In this document: one piece after another, positions 25,278-34,137 of the stretch
Layout of the letters: each line of letters starts with the position of its first letter
Position numbering within the stretch: position 1 is the first letter of the stretch
NCBI RefSeq assembly: GCF_900116765.1
Contig: NZ_UETC01000001.1
Coordinates: forward strand, 186,001-250,000
Length of the DNA: 64,000 nt
Direction: 5' to 3'
Source of the DNA: Jannaschia seohaensis
GTDB lineage: Bacteria; Pseudomonadota; Alphaproteobacteria; Rhodobacterales; Rhodobacteraceae
The notes under the pieces: model-generated
The model's database searches: none
What the model was told of the DNA's origin: nothing
Seen by the model: the letters and a program-made list of their open reading frames with translations, nothing else
Translations under genes and position numbers: made by a program

Positions 25278-26158
25278 GTCCGGCCCTCGGCGTCGATGAC
25301 CGAGCGGAAGGCGGCTTCGAGCTCGTCTGTGACCCGCGGGCGCGGGGCGTCGGCGCGGGCGACGAGGCCGATGCTGCGGGTGGGCGCGTTGGGGCCGAGC
25401 GAGAGTTGCCGCACCGGCGCCTGCTCCCAGGCCTCGACCACCCGGCGGGGGACGATGGAGACGCCGAGATCGGCATGGACCATGGAGGTGATGGCTTCGA
25501 GCGAGCCAAGCTCCATCGTCTCGCGCACCCGCAGGCCGGCCTCGGTGATCCAGTTGTCGATCAGGATGCCCACGGCGGCGGCCCGGGTGAAGCGGATGAA
25601 CGGCCGGGTGGAGAGTAGCTCGAACGGGTCGTCGCCCTGGGTCTGCCGGGAGACGATCAGATGCAGCGGTTCCTCCGCCAGCGCTCGCCATTCGAGCCCG
25701 GCGGGCATCGCGTGGGGCCAGGTGACGATGGCCGCGTCGAGCGCGCCGCGCTCGATATCGCCGACCAGCGGAAAGGTGAGGCCGGGGCGGATATGCAGGG
25801 CGACATCCGGCCAGCGGGCCTTGAGCGCGGCCATGGAACGGGGCGTGAGTCCGGTCAACGTGGTGGGCAGCGCGCCGAACGCGATCTCGCCTCCCAGCCC
25901 GTCCGTGCCCAGCACCGAGGGCACCAACGCGTCATAGTCGCGGATCAGCAGTCGCGCCCGTTCGACCACCGCATGGCCCAGCCGCGTCAGTTCCGGCGTT
26001 CGGCGCGAGCGGTCGAAGAGTTCCAGCCCCAGATCGGCCTCCAGCGCCTGCATCTGTTGGCTGACGGCGGCATGGGTGACGTGGACGCGCTTGGCCGCGG
26101 CGCTGAAGGTGCGCGTGTCGGCGACGGCCACGAGCGTCCGCAGGAGCCGGATGGTCAT
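25274..26158 (-). CDS. LysR-type transcriptional regulator
   Basis: 294 residues. The N-terminal winged helix reads LRTLVAVADTRTFSAAAKRVHVTHAAVSQQMQALE. A periplasmic-binding-like effector domain follows (GEIAFGALPTTLTGL, LDAAIVTWPH, GVSIVPRRVVEAWE). Divergent from tctC with a 118-base gap containing two LysR-type boxes. Likely senses the imported acid and controls both the transporter and its own operon. Confidence 0.93.
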   Translation of the reverse strand: MTIRLLRTLVAVADTRTFSAAAKRVHVTHAAVSQQMQALEADLGLELFDRSRRTPELTRLGHAVVERARLLIRDYDALVPSVLGTDGLGGEIAFGALPTTLTGLTPRSMAALKARWPDVALHIRPGLTFPLVGDIERGALDAAIVTWPHAMPAGLEWRALAEEPLHLIVSRQTQGDDPFELLSTRPFIRFTRAAAVGILIDNWITEAGLRVRETMELGSLEAITSMVHADLGVSIVPRRVVEAWEQAPVRQLSLGPNAPTRSIGLVARADAPRPRVTDELEAAFRSVIDAEGRT

Positions 26159-26186
26159 GCGCCGTCTCGTGAGTGGTTTTTTCTAT

Positions 26187-26224
26187 CTTTGTAAGGCAAA
26201 GTTGCTTCTCTTAAGATTTCCTTA
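26187..26224. promoter_or_regulatory. Two LysR-type T-N11-A boxes between lysR and tctC
   Basis: CTTTGTAAGGCAAAG (26187-26201) is a perfect 5-bp inverted repeat around five bases. TAAGATTTCCTTA (26212-26224) is a perfect 4-bp inverted repeat, also around five bases. Both fit T-N11-A, and their centres are 24 bases apart, as in recognition and activation sites of LysR regulators. Confidence 0.55.
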
Positions 26225-26276
26225 CGACTAGAATCTCGACGAACTGCTGGCAACGGCTCAAGGGGAGGAGCATGTC

Positions 26277-27245
26277 ATGAAACTATTCGGAACGGTGGCG
26301 TTGGGGCTTGTGCTGAGTGCGGGGGCGGCCTTGGCCGAATATCCCGAGCGGGCGATCAACATGGTGATCCCATACGGCGCGGGCGGGGCGACCGACATTT
26401 CGGCGCGCACCATCGCCGAGCCTCTGGGAGAGGCCGTGGGACAGCCGCTGGTCATGGCGAACGTGACGGGCGCGGGCGGGGCCACGGGCTCGGTCGCGGT
26501 GCAGAACGCGCGGCCGGACGGCTACACGATGCTGTTCGCGCGGGTCGGGTCGCACTCCGTCAACCCGGCGATGAAGGCGACGCTGCCCTACACGCTGGAC
26601 GATTTCCGCTTCGTCACCGTCTACGAAATCAACCCGTTCGCCTGCGCGGTGTCCTCGAACAGCGAGATCATGTCGATGGAAGACCTGATCGCCCAGGCCA
26701 AGGGCGACGGGGTCAGCTATTCGTCCTCGGGCGTGGGCTCGGGCCTGCACCTTGCTGGGGCGATGATCCTGGACGCGTTCGGGCTGGAGGACGCGGCCAA
26801 CGCGGCGACCCATATCCCGCAGCAGGGCGGCGGCGCGGCGGCGACGGCGGTGCTGAACGGGACGGCGGATTTCCTGTGCACGAACACCTCGGCTCTGGCG
26901 GGCTTCGTCTCCAACGGCCAGATGCGTCCGCTGATGGTCACGACCGCCGAACCGGTCGTGGGCTTCGACGCGCCGACGGCGGCCTCGCTGGGCCACCCGG
27001 AGCTTGAGCAGATGGTCGGCTGGACCGGCATCGCCGGACCCGCAGGCCTGCCCGACGACGTCGCCGCCAAATGGGGCGAGTGGATGGCCGAGGCCGCCGG
27101 CGACGAGGAGTTCGTCAGCCAGATGGAAGCTCGCGGCTCGATCATTCGGGTCATGTCGCCGGAGGAGGCGAATGCGTTCATCCAGACGCAGTACGAGACC
27201 TTCCGCGCTCTGGTCGACGAACTGGGCATGCGGATTGAAGGGTGA
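26277..27245 (+). CDS. tctC: Tripartite tricarboxylate transporter receptor (TctC/Bug type)
   Basis: Periplasmic substrate-binding protein, 322 residues, with a signal peptide (MKLFGTVALGLVLSAGAALA). Bug-family blocks are INMVIPYGAGGATDISART, GAGGATGSVAVQNARPDGYT, SVNPAMKATLPYTLDDFRFV and GPAGLPDDVAAKWGEW. Captures an organic acid for TctAB. AAGGGGAGGAG precedes the ATG at 26277. Two identical hairpins follow the gene before tctB. Confidence 0.94.
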   Translation: MKLFGTVALGLVLSAGAALAEYPERAINMVIPYGAGGATDISARTIAEPLGEAVGQPLVMANVTGAGGATGSVAVQNARPDGYTMLFARVGSHSVNPAMKATLPYTLDDFRFVTVYEINPFACAVSSNSEIMSMEDLIAQAKGDGVSYSSSGVGSGLHLAGAMILDAFGLEDAANAATHIPQQGGGAAATAVLNGTADFLCTNTSALAGFVSNGQMRPLMVTTAEPVVGFDAPTAASLGHPELEQMVGWTGIAGPAGLPDDVAAKWGEWMAEAAGDEEFVSQMEARGSIIRVMSPEEANAFIQTQYETFRALVDELGMRIEG

Positions 27246-27368
27246 GGCGGATCGGGAAAAGGTCCGGTGGACCTTTTCCCCGCCGAACGCGTCCCGGCCC
27301 TGCCGGGTCGCCGGCCCGCAGGGAGGTGGATCGGGAAAAGGTCCGGTGGACCTTTTCCCCGCCGAACG
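27244..27368 (+). repeat. Tandem pair of 46-base hairpin repeats downstream of tctC
   Basis: Copies at 27244-27289 and 27323-27368 differ at one base. Each contains the perfect 12-bp stem GGGAAAAGGTCC / GGACCTTTTCCC with loop GGT (27254-27280 and 27333-27359). The offset is 79 bases. Both are in the 393-base tctC-tctB gap, which has no credible gene. Confidence 0.75.
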
Positions 27369-27513
27369 GTCCGGCGTAAGCCGGGCCGGATCCCGTTCCA
27401 GACGCTTTGAGTCGGACTCGCGTGCAACGCCTCGCGCTGCCGGGGCTCAGGCCCCACGCGCAGGCCCAAAGCCGTCCTTCGTCCGACCGATGCGCCCGTC
27501 GCCGCTGTTCCGA

Positions 27514-27540
27514 CGTGAGTATTTCGGAACCCCTGATGAG
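27514..27540 (+). repeat. Intergenic TATTT element, subtype ii
   Basis: CGTGAGTATTTCGGAACCCC followed by TGATGAG. Matches 5168 and the inverted copy at 61807. Lies in the tctC-tctB gap, about 100 bases before tctB. Confidence 0.6.
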
Positions 27541-27638
27541 GCCCCTGCGCCTGCAATGCGTGCGGGGCACGGGCTGTTGACCCGTCCCGCCGCTTGCACC
27601 CTTCTGTTCCGCGATAGCCCCGAGACCTTGCCTGCCCT

Positions 27639-28127
27639 ATGACCCTCCGCACCCTTCAGACCCGGCTGGGCTTCGCCGCGATCGCCATCGCGGCCTTGCT
27701 GGCCCTGGTCGCGATCCCGAACTTCGTTTCGTCCCCTTCGAACGTCCGTAACATCGTCCTCTCGCCGACCTTCTGGCCCTATGCCCTGACGGGGATGACG
27801 GCGCTGGCGGGTCTCCTGCTGCTTGTCACCGGCTTCCGCGAGGAAGGCGAGACGCCGCTGGAGGAGGAGCATCCGGAGGCCGAAGGAGCCTGGATCCGGA
27901 TCGGCGGGCTGGCGGCGATCATGGTCGCGGTCATGCTGCTGCTTCCCTGGCTGGGAATGCCGCTGACCTGCATGGCGGCCTTCGCGGCCACCGCCTTTCT
28001 GTTCCGCACCCGCCACCCGGTCGTCGCCGTGATCTGCGCCGTTCTTGTGCCGCTGGTGCTCTATGTCTTCTTCGCCAAGGTCGCCGGTGTCGCGGTGCCC
28101 CAGGGCGAACTGATCCGTCTGCCGTGA
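27639..28127 (+). CDS. tctB: Tripartite tricarboxylate transporter small membrane subunit TctB
   Basis: 162 residues with four hydrophobic segments: GFAAIAIAALLALVAIPNF, FWPYALTGMTALAGLLLLVTG, IGGLAAIMVAVMLLLPWLGM and VVAVICAVLVPLVLYVFF. An acidic cytoplasmic loop (EEGETPLEEEHPEAEGA) sits between the second and third. Ten bases before tctA, and at the usual position in a tctCBA operon. Confidence 0.88.
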   Translation: MTLRTLQTRLGFAAIAIAALLALVAIPNFVSSPSNVRNIVLSPTFWPYALTGMTALAGLLLLVTGFREEGETPLEEEHPEAEGAWIRIGGLAAIMVAVMLLLPWLGMPLTCMAAFAATAFLFRTRHPVVAVICAVLVPLVLYVFFAKVAGVAVPQGELIRLP

Positions 28128-28137
28128 GGAGCCTGCA

Positions 28138-29622
28138 ATGAGTCTTTGGGACAGCCTGATGGCGGGGCTGAGCCTCGTGGCCTCGTTCGAAGCCTTCGCG
28201 GCGCTCTTCGTCGGGATCGTGATCGGGGTGATCGGGGGCGCGATCCCTGGCCTGTCGGCGACGATGGCGGTGGCGCTGACGCTGCCCTTCACCTTCGCGA
28301 TGCAGCCGATCACGGGGATCCTGCTTCTGCTTGGGGTCTATAAGGGCGGCATCTTCGGCGGCTCGATCCCGGCCATCCTGATCAAGACTCCCGGGACGCC
28401 GGCCTCGTCGGCCACCATCCTCGACGGTCACCCGATGGCCGAGAAAGGGGAGGCGGGGCGGGCGCTGGGCATGGCGCTCTGGGCCAGCTGCACGGCGGAC
28501 CTCGTGTCGAACCTGGCGCTGATCCTGTTCGCGGGGTGGCTGGCCAGTTTCGCGCTCAGCTTCGGGCCGCCGGAATTCTTCGCCCTGATCCTGTTTTCGC
28601 TCACCATCATCGCGGGCGTCTCGGGCGAGAGCCTGCTGCGCGGCGCGCTCTCGGCGCTATTGGGTCTGCTGCTGGCCACGGTGGGGCTGGATCTCGTCTA
28701 CGGCACCAACCGTTTCACCTTCGGCGACCCGAACCTGATGGGCGGGCTGAACTTCATCGCCGTGCTGATCGGTCTCTTCGCCATCCCAGAAGTCATCATG
28801 ATGGCCCGCAACCCGACCGCCCATCTGGGCCGGACGCGCGCGCTGGGCGGCACGAAGGTCACGCTGGCCGACTACATGCGCTCCTTCAAGTCGATCATCC
28901 GCGGGTCCATGATCGGCGTGTTCCTGGGCTCAATCCCCGGGATCGGGGCCGCGCCCTCGGCCTTCCTGAGCTATTCCGAGGCGCGGCGGAAATCGCCCAA
29001 CCGGGCCAATTTCGGCAAGGGCGAGATCGAGGGCGTCGCCGCCTCGGAGGCGGGCAATAACGGCGTCGCGGGGGCGACGCTGATCCCGCTCCTGGCGCTG
29101 GGCGTGCCGGGGGACGTGATCACGGCGATCATCATCGGGGCCTTCATGGTCCACGGGTTGCAGCCCGGGCCGATGATGTTCGTCCTGAACGTCGACATCA
29201 TCTATGGCCTGTTCATCGGGCTGATCGTGTCCTCAGTGTTCCTGTTCATCGTCGGCTCGGTGGCGATCCGGGGCTTCCGTTTCGTGGCCGAGATCCCCAA
29301 GCGCATCCTGATGCCGGCGGTGCTGGTGCTCTGCGTCTATGGGGTGTTCGCGGTGAACAACAACATCTTCGACGTGGGCGTGATGTTCGCCATGGGCTGG
29401 GTGGGCTACGTGATGCTGCGCACCCGCATCCCGCCCGCCCCCTTCCTGATCGCGTTCATCCTGGGTCCGCTGCTGGAGGACAGCTTCCGCCAGTCCATGC
29501 TGATGAGCGGATCGGACCCGGCGATCCTGCTGCGGGGCCCGATCACCTGGTTCTTCTGGGGGCTGACCCTGCTGGCGATCATCGCCATCGCGCGCAGCGT
29601 GGGGCGCAAGCTGCCGGTGTAG
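28138..29622 (+). CDS. tctA: Tripartite tricarboxylate transporter large permease TctA
   Basis: 494 residues, about twelve membrane segments. Diagnostic TctA blocks are IGVIGGAIPGLSATMAVAL near the N-terminus, KGGIFGGSIPAILIKTPGTP, VFLGSIPGIGAAPSAFLSYS and EAGNNGVAGATLIPLLALGVPGD. Forms the ion-driven permease with TctB. Convergent with the broken ABC ATPase gene, with only two bases between the stops. Confidence 0.95.
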   Translation: MSLWDSLMAGLSLVASFEAFAALFVGIVIGVIGGAIPGLSATMAVALTLPFTFAMQPITGILLLLGVYKGGIFGGSIPAILIKTPGTPASSATILDGHPMAEKGEAGRALGMALWASCTADLVSNLALILFAGWLASFALSFGPPEFFALILFSLTIIAGVSGESLLRGALSALLGLLLATVGLDLVYGTNRFTFGDPNLMGGLNFIAVLIGLFAIPEVIMMARNPTAHLGRTRALGGTKVTLADYMRSFKSIIRGSMIGVFLGSIPGIGAAPSAFLSYSEARRKSPNRANFGKGEIEGVAASEAGNNGVAGATLIPLLALGVPGDVITAIIIGAFMVHGLQPGPMMFVLNVDIIYGLFIGLIVSSVFLFIVGSVAIRGFRFVAEIPKRILMPAVLVLCVYGVFAVNNNIFDVGVMFAMGWVGYVMLRTRIPPAPFLIAFILGPLLEDSFRQSMLMSGSDPAILLRGPITWFFWGLTLLAIIAIARSVGRKLPV

Positions 29623-29624
29623 GG

Positions 29625-30642
29625 TCAGTCGCGCAGTCGGGCGCCCGTCTCCGGGTCGAACAGGTAGAGATGGTCGGGGTTCAGCGTGATCCCGACCAGA
29701 TCGTCCTGGTCCTTCCGCAGGTGCCGGTCGCCCTTGGCGATGACGCGCTGTCGTCCCCATTGAACAGTGAGCAGCGTCGCCTCGCCGGTATTCTCAAACG
29801 CATAGATCGTGGCGTCGATGGCGCCCTGGCCCGGCTCGCTGACGGTGATGTCGTCGGCGCGTACCCCGAGGACGGCCGCGTTCCGGTCGGGGCCCGGGAC
29901 GGTGGCGAGACGCTTGCCGCCGGTGGTGACGAAGGCGCCGCCCTCGACCCGCCCGGAAGAGGTTCGCGGGGTCGTTATAGATCTCGTTGGGCGTGCCGAG
30001 TTGCTGGATGACGCCGTGGCGCATGACGGCGACCCGGTCGGCCAGGGTCATTGCTTCGATCTGGTCGTGGGTGACGTAGATCGTCGTGACCTGGAACTGG
30101 CGGGAGAGATGCTTGAGCTCGGCCCGAATGGTGACGCGCAGCTTCGCGTCGAGGTTCGAGAGCGGCTCGTCCATCAGAAAGACCTTGGGCGTGCGCACGA
30201 TGGCGCGGGCCAGAGCCACCCGCTGCCGCTGGCCGCCCGATAGCGCCTTGGGCTTGCGGTCGAGGAACTGCGTGAGCTCCACCTGCGCGGCGGCGCGGTC
30301 GACGCGCGGGCCGATCTCGGCCTTGGCCACGCCGCGCATCTTGAGCGGGTAGGCGATGTTCTCGCGGATCGTCATATGCGGGTAGAGGCCGTAATTCTGA
30401 AAGACCATGGCCACGTCCCGGTCCTTGGGCAGGTCGTCGTTGACCCGCCGGTCGCCGATCAGGATGTCGCCCGAGGTCGGATCCTCCAGCCCCGCGATCA
30501 TCCGCATGGTGGTGGTCTTGCCGCAGCCCGATGGGCCAAGCAGGACGAGGAACTCCTTGTCACGGATATGCAGCGATTGGTTGTCCACGCCGATGAAATC
30601 GCCCCAACGCTTGGTGAGATCCTTGAGGATCACTTCGGCCAT
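29625..30642 (-). pseudogene. CUT1-type ABC sugar ATPase (MalK/UgpC-like), frameshifted
   Basis: The N-terminal ABC domain is intact: Walker A GPSGCGKTTT, LSGGQRQRVALARAIVR, Walker B VFLMDEPLSNLD and ATHDQ-type switch VTHDQIEAM. After DPANLF, near 29958, the frame breaks. The expected VAGFIG-type linker of roughly 14 residues is missing, and the TOBE domain resumes in another frame as GRVEGGAFVTTGGKRLA, ending in LYLFDPETGARLRD at 29625. The lesion therefore looks like a small deletion with a frameshift, not a single-base error. Without the shift the gene would encode a roughly 340-residue ATPase for the two permeases upstream. Confidence 0.82.
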
Positions 30643-30707
30643 GACCGCCCCTCCAATTTCCGATCCATAGCGCGGCCCCGGCCTGCCGCTTCCGAGACGG
30701 TTCCTGC

Positions 30708-30752
30708 TTTCTTCCCTGCCCAAATATCCCGGGGTCTGGGGCAGAGCCCCAG
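30708..30752 (-). repeat. Intergenic hairpin-TATTT element, subtype iii (inverted)
   Basis: On the minus strand: hairpin CTGGGGC-TCT-GCCCCAG (30752-30736), CCCGGGATATTT, GGGCAGGGAAGAAAG. Same direction as the flanking permease and ATPase genes, and between them. Confidence 0.7.
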
Positions 30753-30784
30753 TCCGGCGGATCGGTCGGGCGCGCCGCTCCGGG

Positions 30785-31612
30785 TCATCGCACGGCCCCC
30801 ATGGTCATCCCCTGGACGAAGTATTTCCGGATCGCCAAGGCGAGCACGAACATCGGCACCATGATGATGATCCCCGCCGCGCTCAGCAGGTTCCACAGGT
30901 CGCCCTCCTCCCCCTTGAACAGCGCGAGCCCGATGGGCAGCGTGACCGCGTCCTTGTTGGTCAGGATCAGCGCGAAGAGGAACTCGTTCCAGGCGATGAT
31001 GAAGCAGAAGATGCCCGCCGTCAGCAGTCCGGGCGCGGCCATCGGGAGCACCACGTCGCGGATCACGCGCAGGCGAGAGGCGCCATCGACCATCGCGGCC
31101 TCTTCGGTGTCGATCGGGATGCCGTCGATGAAGCCTTTGATCATCCAGATGGCGAAGGGCATCACGATGGCCAGGTTCACCGCGATCAGGCCGATGCGGG
31201 TGTCGAGCAGACCCAGATCCCGGAACATCACGAAGAAGGGCAGCACGATCACCACGGCGGGCACGAATTGCGTGGCCAGGATGATGACCAGCATCGTCGT
31301 CTCGCCGGTCAGGCGGAAACGCGAAAAGCTGTAGGCCGCCATCGTCGCCACCGGAATCGCCAGCGCCACCGTCACCGTCGCCACCAGGGTCGAGTTCCAG
31401 AGCTTCGCGCCCAAATCGTAGGGCTGTTCGAACACGGTAACGAAATTCTCCAGCGTCGGGGTGACGAACAGGTTCAGGGTGTAGATGTTCCGCAGGGTCT
31501 TGAACGCGGCAAGGAAAATCAAAGCGATCGGCACCAGCATGATGGCGATCGCGACGAGGATCAGCACGACCTGCAGCGCGCCGAACAGGCGTTTGCGTTG
31601 CGCGCCGGTCAT
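30785..31612 (-). CDS. CUT1-type sugar ABC permease (MalG-like)
   Basis: 275 residues with six hydrophobic segments, first LQVVLILVAIAIMLVPIALIF. The EAA loop that contacts the ATPase reads EEAAMVDGASRLRVIRDVVLPMAAPGL. C-terminal MVPMFVLALAIRKYFVQGMT is typical of MalG-like permeases. Start at 31612 (MTGAQRKR). Apparently intact although the operon's binding-protein and ATPase genes are broken. Confidence 0.9.
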   Translation of the reverse strand: MTGAQRKRLFGALQVVLILVAIAIMLVPIALIFLAAFKTLRNIYTLNLFVTPTLENFVTVFEQPYDLGAKLWNSTLVATVTVALAIPVATMAAYSFSRFRLTGETTMLVIILATQFVPAVVIVLPFFVMFRDLGLLDTRIGLIAVNLAIVMPFAIWMIKGFIDGIPIDTEEAAMVDGASRLRVIRDVVLPMAAPGLLTAGIFCFIIAWNEFLFALILTNKDAVTLPIGLALFKGEEGDLWNLLSAAGIIIMVPMFVLALAIRKYFVQGMTMGAVR

Positions 31613-31638
31613 CGGGCGGCTCCGGCGTCGGTCGGGGA

Positions 31639-31727
31639 GGGGGCTCTGCCCCCGCGCCTGCGGCGCCCCCCGAGGTATTTTTGGCAAGATGAGGCGGGGC
31701 CGCGGCGCGTTAACCTTAATGAAAGGT
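31639..31727 (+). repeat. Intergenic hairpin-TATTT element, subtype iv, with GTTAACC tail
   Basis: Hairpin GGGGGC-TCT-GCCCCC (31639-31653), CCCCCCGAGGTATTTTTGGC, AAGATGAGG, then GCGTTAACCTTAATGAAAGG. Lies between the two permease genes but points opposite to them. Confidence 0.7.
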
Positions 31728-31744
31728 GAAGGGAGGGCATCGGG

Positions 31745-32623
31745 TCAGTCCGTCCGGAACACGAACTTGGCATGGGCGAAGATCAGCGCGATCATCGGAA
31801 TGACCATCAGCCAGGCGACGGCGGCGGCGTAGCCGATCTGGCCGTATTTCATGCCGGCGAAGTAGATGTTGTGGCTCAGCGTCTGGGTCGCGTCGCCGGG
31901 GCCTCCGTTGGTCAGCATGAAGATCTGGTCGAAGGCCTTCAGCGAGAAGATCGACTTGAGGATGATGACGACCGCGAGCACGGGAACGAGCTGCGGCAAG
32001 GTGATGTCCTTGAACACCCGCCAGCCGGAGGCGCCGTCGACCTGCGCGGCTTCGATCGTGTCCTGGGGGACGGACGCGAGCCCGCCGATCAGGACGAGGG
32101 TCAGGAACGGGATCCAGCCCCAGACATCGGCCTTCACGCAGACGGCGAAGGCGAGCACCGGGTCGGCCAGCCAGGACACGTCGGCCAGCCAGGGAAAGAG
32201 CGTCCCGAAGAACGCGTCGAAGAGGCCGAATTCCGGGTTGAACATGAAGCGGAAAGAGACGCCGATCAGCGCCGGGCTCATGGCGAAGGGCAGGATCAGG
32301 AGCGTCTGCACGCCGGATCGGAACTTGCCGCCCGGAGCGAGGAGAAGAGCGAGGCCGAGCGCCAGGCCGGTCGTCAGGGCCACGGTCGTGACGGTGTAGA
32401 TCGCCGTCACTTGGACGGAGTTCCAGAAAGCCGGCTCGTAGCGGAAGGCCCAAGTGTATTGGTCCCACAGCGGCTCCATATATTGCTGCATCGAGCCGGG
32501 CCGCGACAGGCGGCCATTGGTGGCCGAGAGCCGCAGGCTTTCCCAGAGGGGCCAGATCGCGGTGGCGAGCACGACGACCACCGCGGGTGCGACGAGCAGA
32601 TACTTTAGCGTGTTGTCTCGCAT
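31745..32623 (-). CDS. CUT1-type sugar ABC permease (MalF-like)
   Basis: 292 residues, six membrane segments starting YLLVAPAVVVVLATAIWPLW. The EAA loop is EAAQVDGASGWRVFKDITLPQL, and C-terminal FMLTNGGPGDATQTLSHNIY is the usual MalF-family block. Start at 32623 (MRDNTLKYL). Apparently intact. Paired with the MalG-like gene; the sugar transported is unknown. Confidence 0.9.
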   Translation of the reverse strand: MRDNTLKYLLVAPAVVVVLATAIWPLWESLRLSATNGRLSRPGSMQQYMEPLWDQYTWAFRYEPAFWNSVQVTAIYTVTTVALTTGLALGLALLLAPGGKFRSGVQTLLILPFAMSPALIGVSFRFMFNPEFGLFDAFFGTLFPWLADVSWLADPVLAFAVCVKADVWGWIPFLTLVLIGGLASVPQDTIEAAQVDGASGWRVFKDITLPQLVPVLAVVIILKSIFSLKAFDQIFMLTNGGPGDATQTLSHNIYFAGMKYGQIGYAAAVAWLMVIPMIALIFAHAKFVFRTD

Positions 32624-32641
32624 GTCGGGCGCGGCGGGGCG

Positions 32642-32696
32642 ACCCCCGCCCTACCTTGGGGCGCCGCCCCGGCCCGGGACGGCGTAGGGCGGGGGT
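32642..32696 (-). repeat. Long inverted repeat between binding-protein and permease genes
   Basis: ACCCCCGCCCTAC (32642-32654) and GTAGGGCGGGGGT (32684-32696) are perfect 13-bp complements around a 29-base GC-rich loop. Position after the binding-protein gene and before the permeases fits a 3' stability hairpin. Confidence 0.55.
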
Positions 32697-32717
32697 TTCC
32701 CGCCGCCTGGTCGATGG

Positions 32718-34028
32718 TCAGCGCGCGATGCAGCCCGAGCGGGTCAGGACGCGCGTGGCCTGATCGGCCGCGCCCTGCATCAGTTCGCGCACGTCGCCTC
32801 CGGCGGCGGCTTCGGCGATGGCCGCCGAGAGCAGGTCGCCGACCTCCGGCCATTCCGCGATCTGCGGCATGATGTCGGAGTTCTAGAGGCTGTCCCAAGC
32901 CGCCGCCTGGATGCCGTCATTGGCCGCGTTCACCGCCTCGTCCTGGAGCGAGGAGATATGGGTGACCACGTTGTTGACGATCGGCTGGCCCGCGACTTCG
33001 CGCTCGATGGCGTTGGCCTTGTCCATCTCGGGGTTCGAAAGCCATTTCAGGAACTCCCAGGCTGCGTCCTGGTTCTCGGAATAGGTCGAGATCGAGAAGG
33101 GCATGGAGATCGCGTAGGTCTCCGTCCGGCCACTGTAGGAGGGCATGCCGGTGAAGCTCACTTGCTCCATAGTGAGCGCAGACTGCTCCGGGTTGGTCAT
33201 CGGCGAATAGGCCCACCACCAGACAGGCATCATGGCTGAATTGCCCTGCTGGAAGCTGATCCGCGCATCGGCCTCGTTGAAGCCCACCGAGTCGGGGTCG
33301 GTGATTTCGTGCACGGTATGCAGGGCGATGTAGTCCTCGGTCGCCGTCAGCGCCTCTTCGGTGGTCCAGGCCGGGGTGCAGTCGTCGTTGAGGATGTCGC
33401 CGCCGGCGGCCCAGAGGAAGTTGAGCCAGACGAACAGGTTCTGGCGGTTGCCGTCATTGACGTAATAGAGGCGAGCGGCGCGATCTCGGGGTTGGTCTCC
33501 TTCAGCTCCTTGCCGATGCGGATGACGTCGTCCCAGGTCTCGGACGCCTCGTCGATCAGGTCGGCGCGATAGAGGAACAGCTGCGGATGGGCGTGCAGCG
33601 GGAAGCCCATCGTCTCGCCCTCATAGCTGGCCGAGCGGGCGAAGGCGGCCGGGTAGCGGTCCATCGAGATGCCGTCCCGCTCCAGCAGGTCGTGGATCGG
33701 GTGCAGCCAGTAGCGGTTTGGGCGGGCCCCAGGTGTCGAGATAGTTGACCACGTCGAAAATGCCGTTGGCGGCCACGCCCTCGGCGTTCAGCTTTTCCTG
33801 CAGGCCGCCGAAGGGGATGAAGGTCCACTCGAGCTCGATGCCGGTCAGCTCCGTGAGTTCGTCGTCGCGCAGCATCAAGCCGTCGAATTGCGGCGTGACC
33901 ACGGACAGAATGTTGAGCGTCGTTCCTTCGAACGGCTTACCCGCCAACAGACCGTAATCGATCTGATGGCTCTCGGCATAGGCGGCGCCCGCCGCCGTCA
34001 TCGCGGCGAACGATGCCCCCACACCCAA
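32718..34028 (-). pseudogene. Extracellular sugar-binding protein of the CUT1 ABC operon, multiply disrupted
   Basis: Family-1 solute-binding protein in pieces. The order on the minus strand is a leader (GVGASFAAMTAAGAAYAE), FEGTTLNILSVVTPQFDGLM, a frameshift near 33716 after NYLDTWGPP, then YPAAFARSASYEGETMGFPLH. A second frameshift near 33473 follows NPEIAPL. Then come NRQNLFVWLNFLWAAGGD and AMMPVWWWAYSPMTNPEQSA, and a TAG stop at 32884 in AAWDSL-stop-NSDIMPQIAEWPEV. The original end is CIAR at 32718. No good start exists: TTG at 34028 is preceded by RRD and an in-frame TGA, suggesting a damaged twin-arginine leader. Three or four lesions make real decay likely. Confidence 0.85.
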
Positions 34029-34137
34029 GTCACGCCTGTCCGCGCCTCACTTGACACAACATGACATTGCCCCGGAGCGCATCGATCCTGCATACGTAGT
34101 CAACGGCGCGGATTCGCCGCATGGCAGAGGGACCGGC

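Noticed and set aside
34051-34056. TTGACA as a -35 promoter box or as a TTG start for the SnoaL-like gene
   Set aside because: No -10 hexamer at suitable spacing, and the ATG at 34138 has a proper ribosome site.
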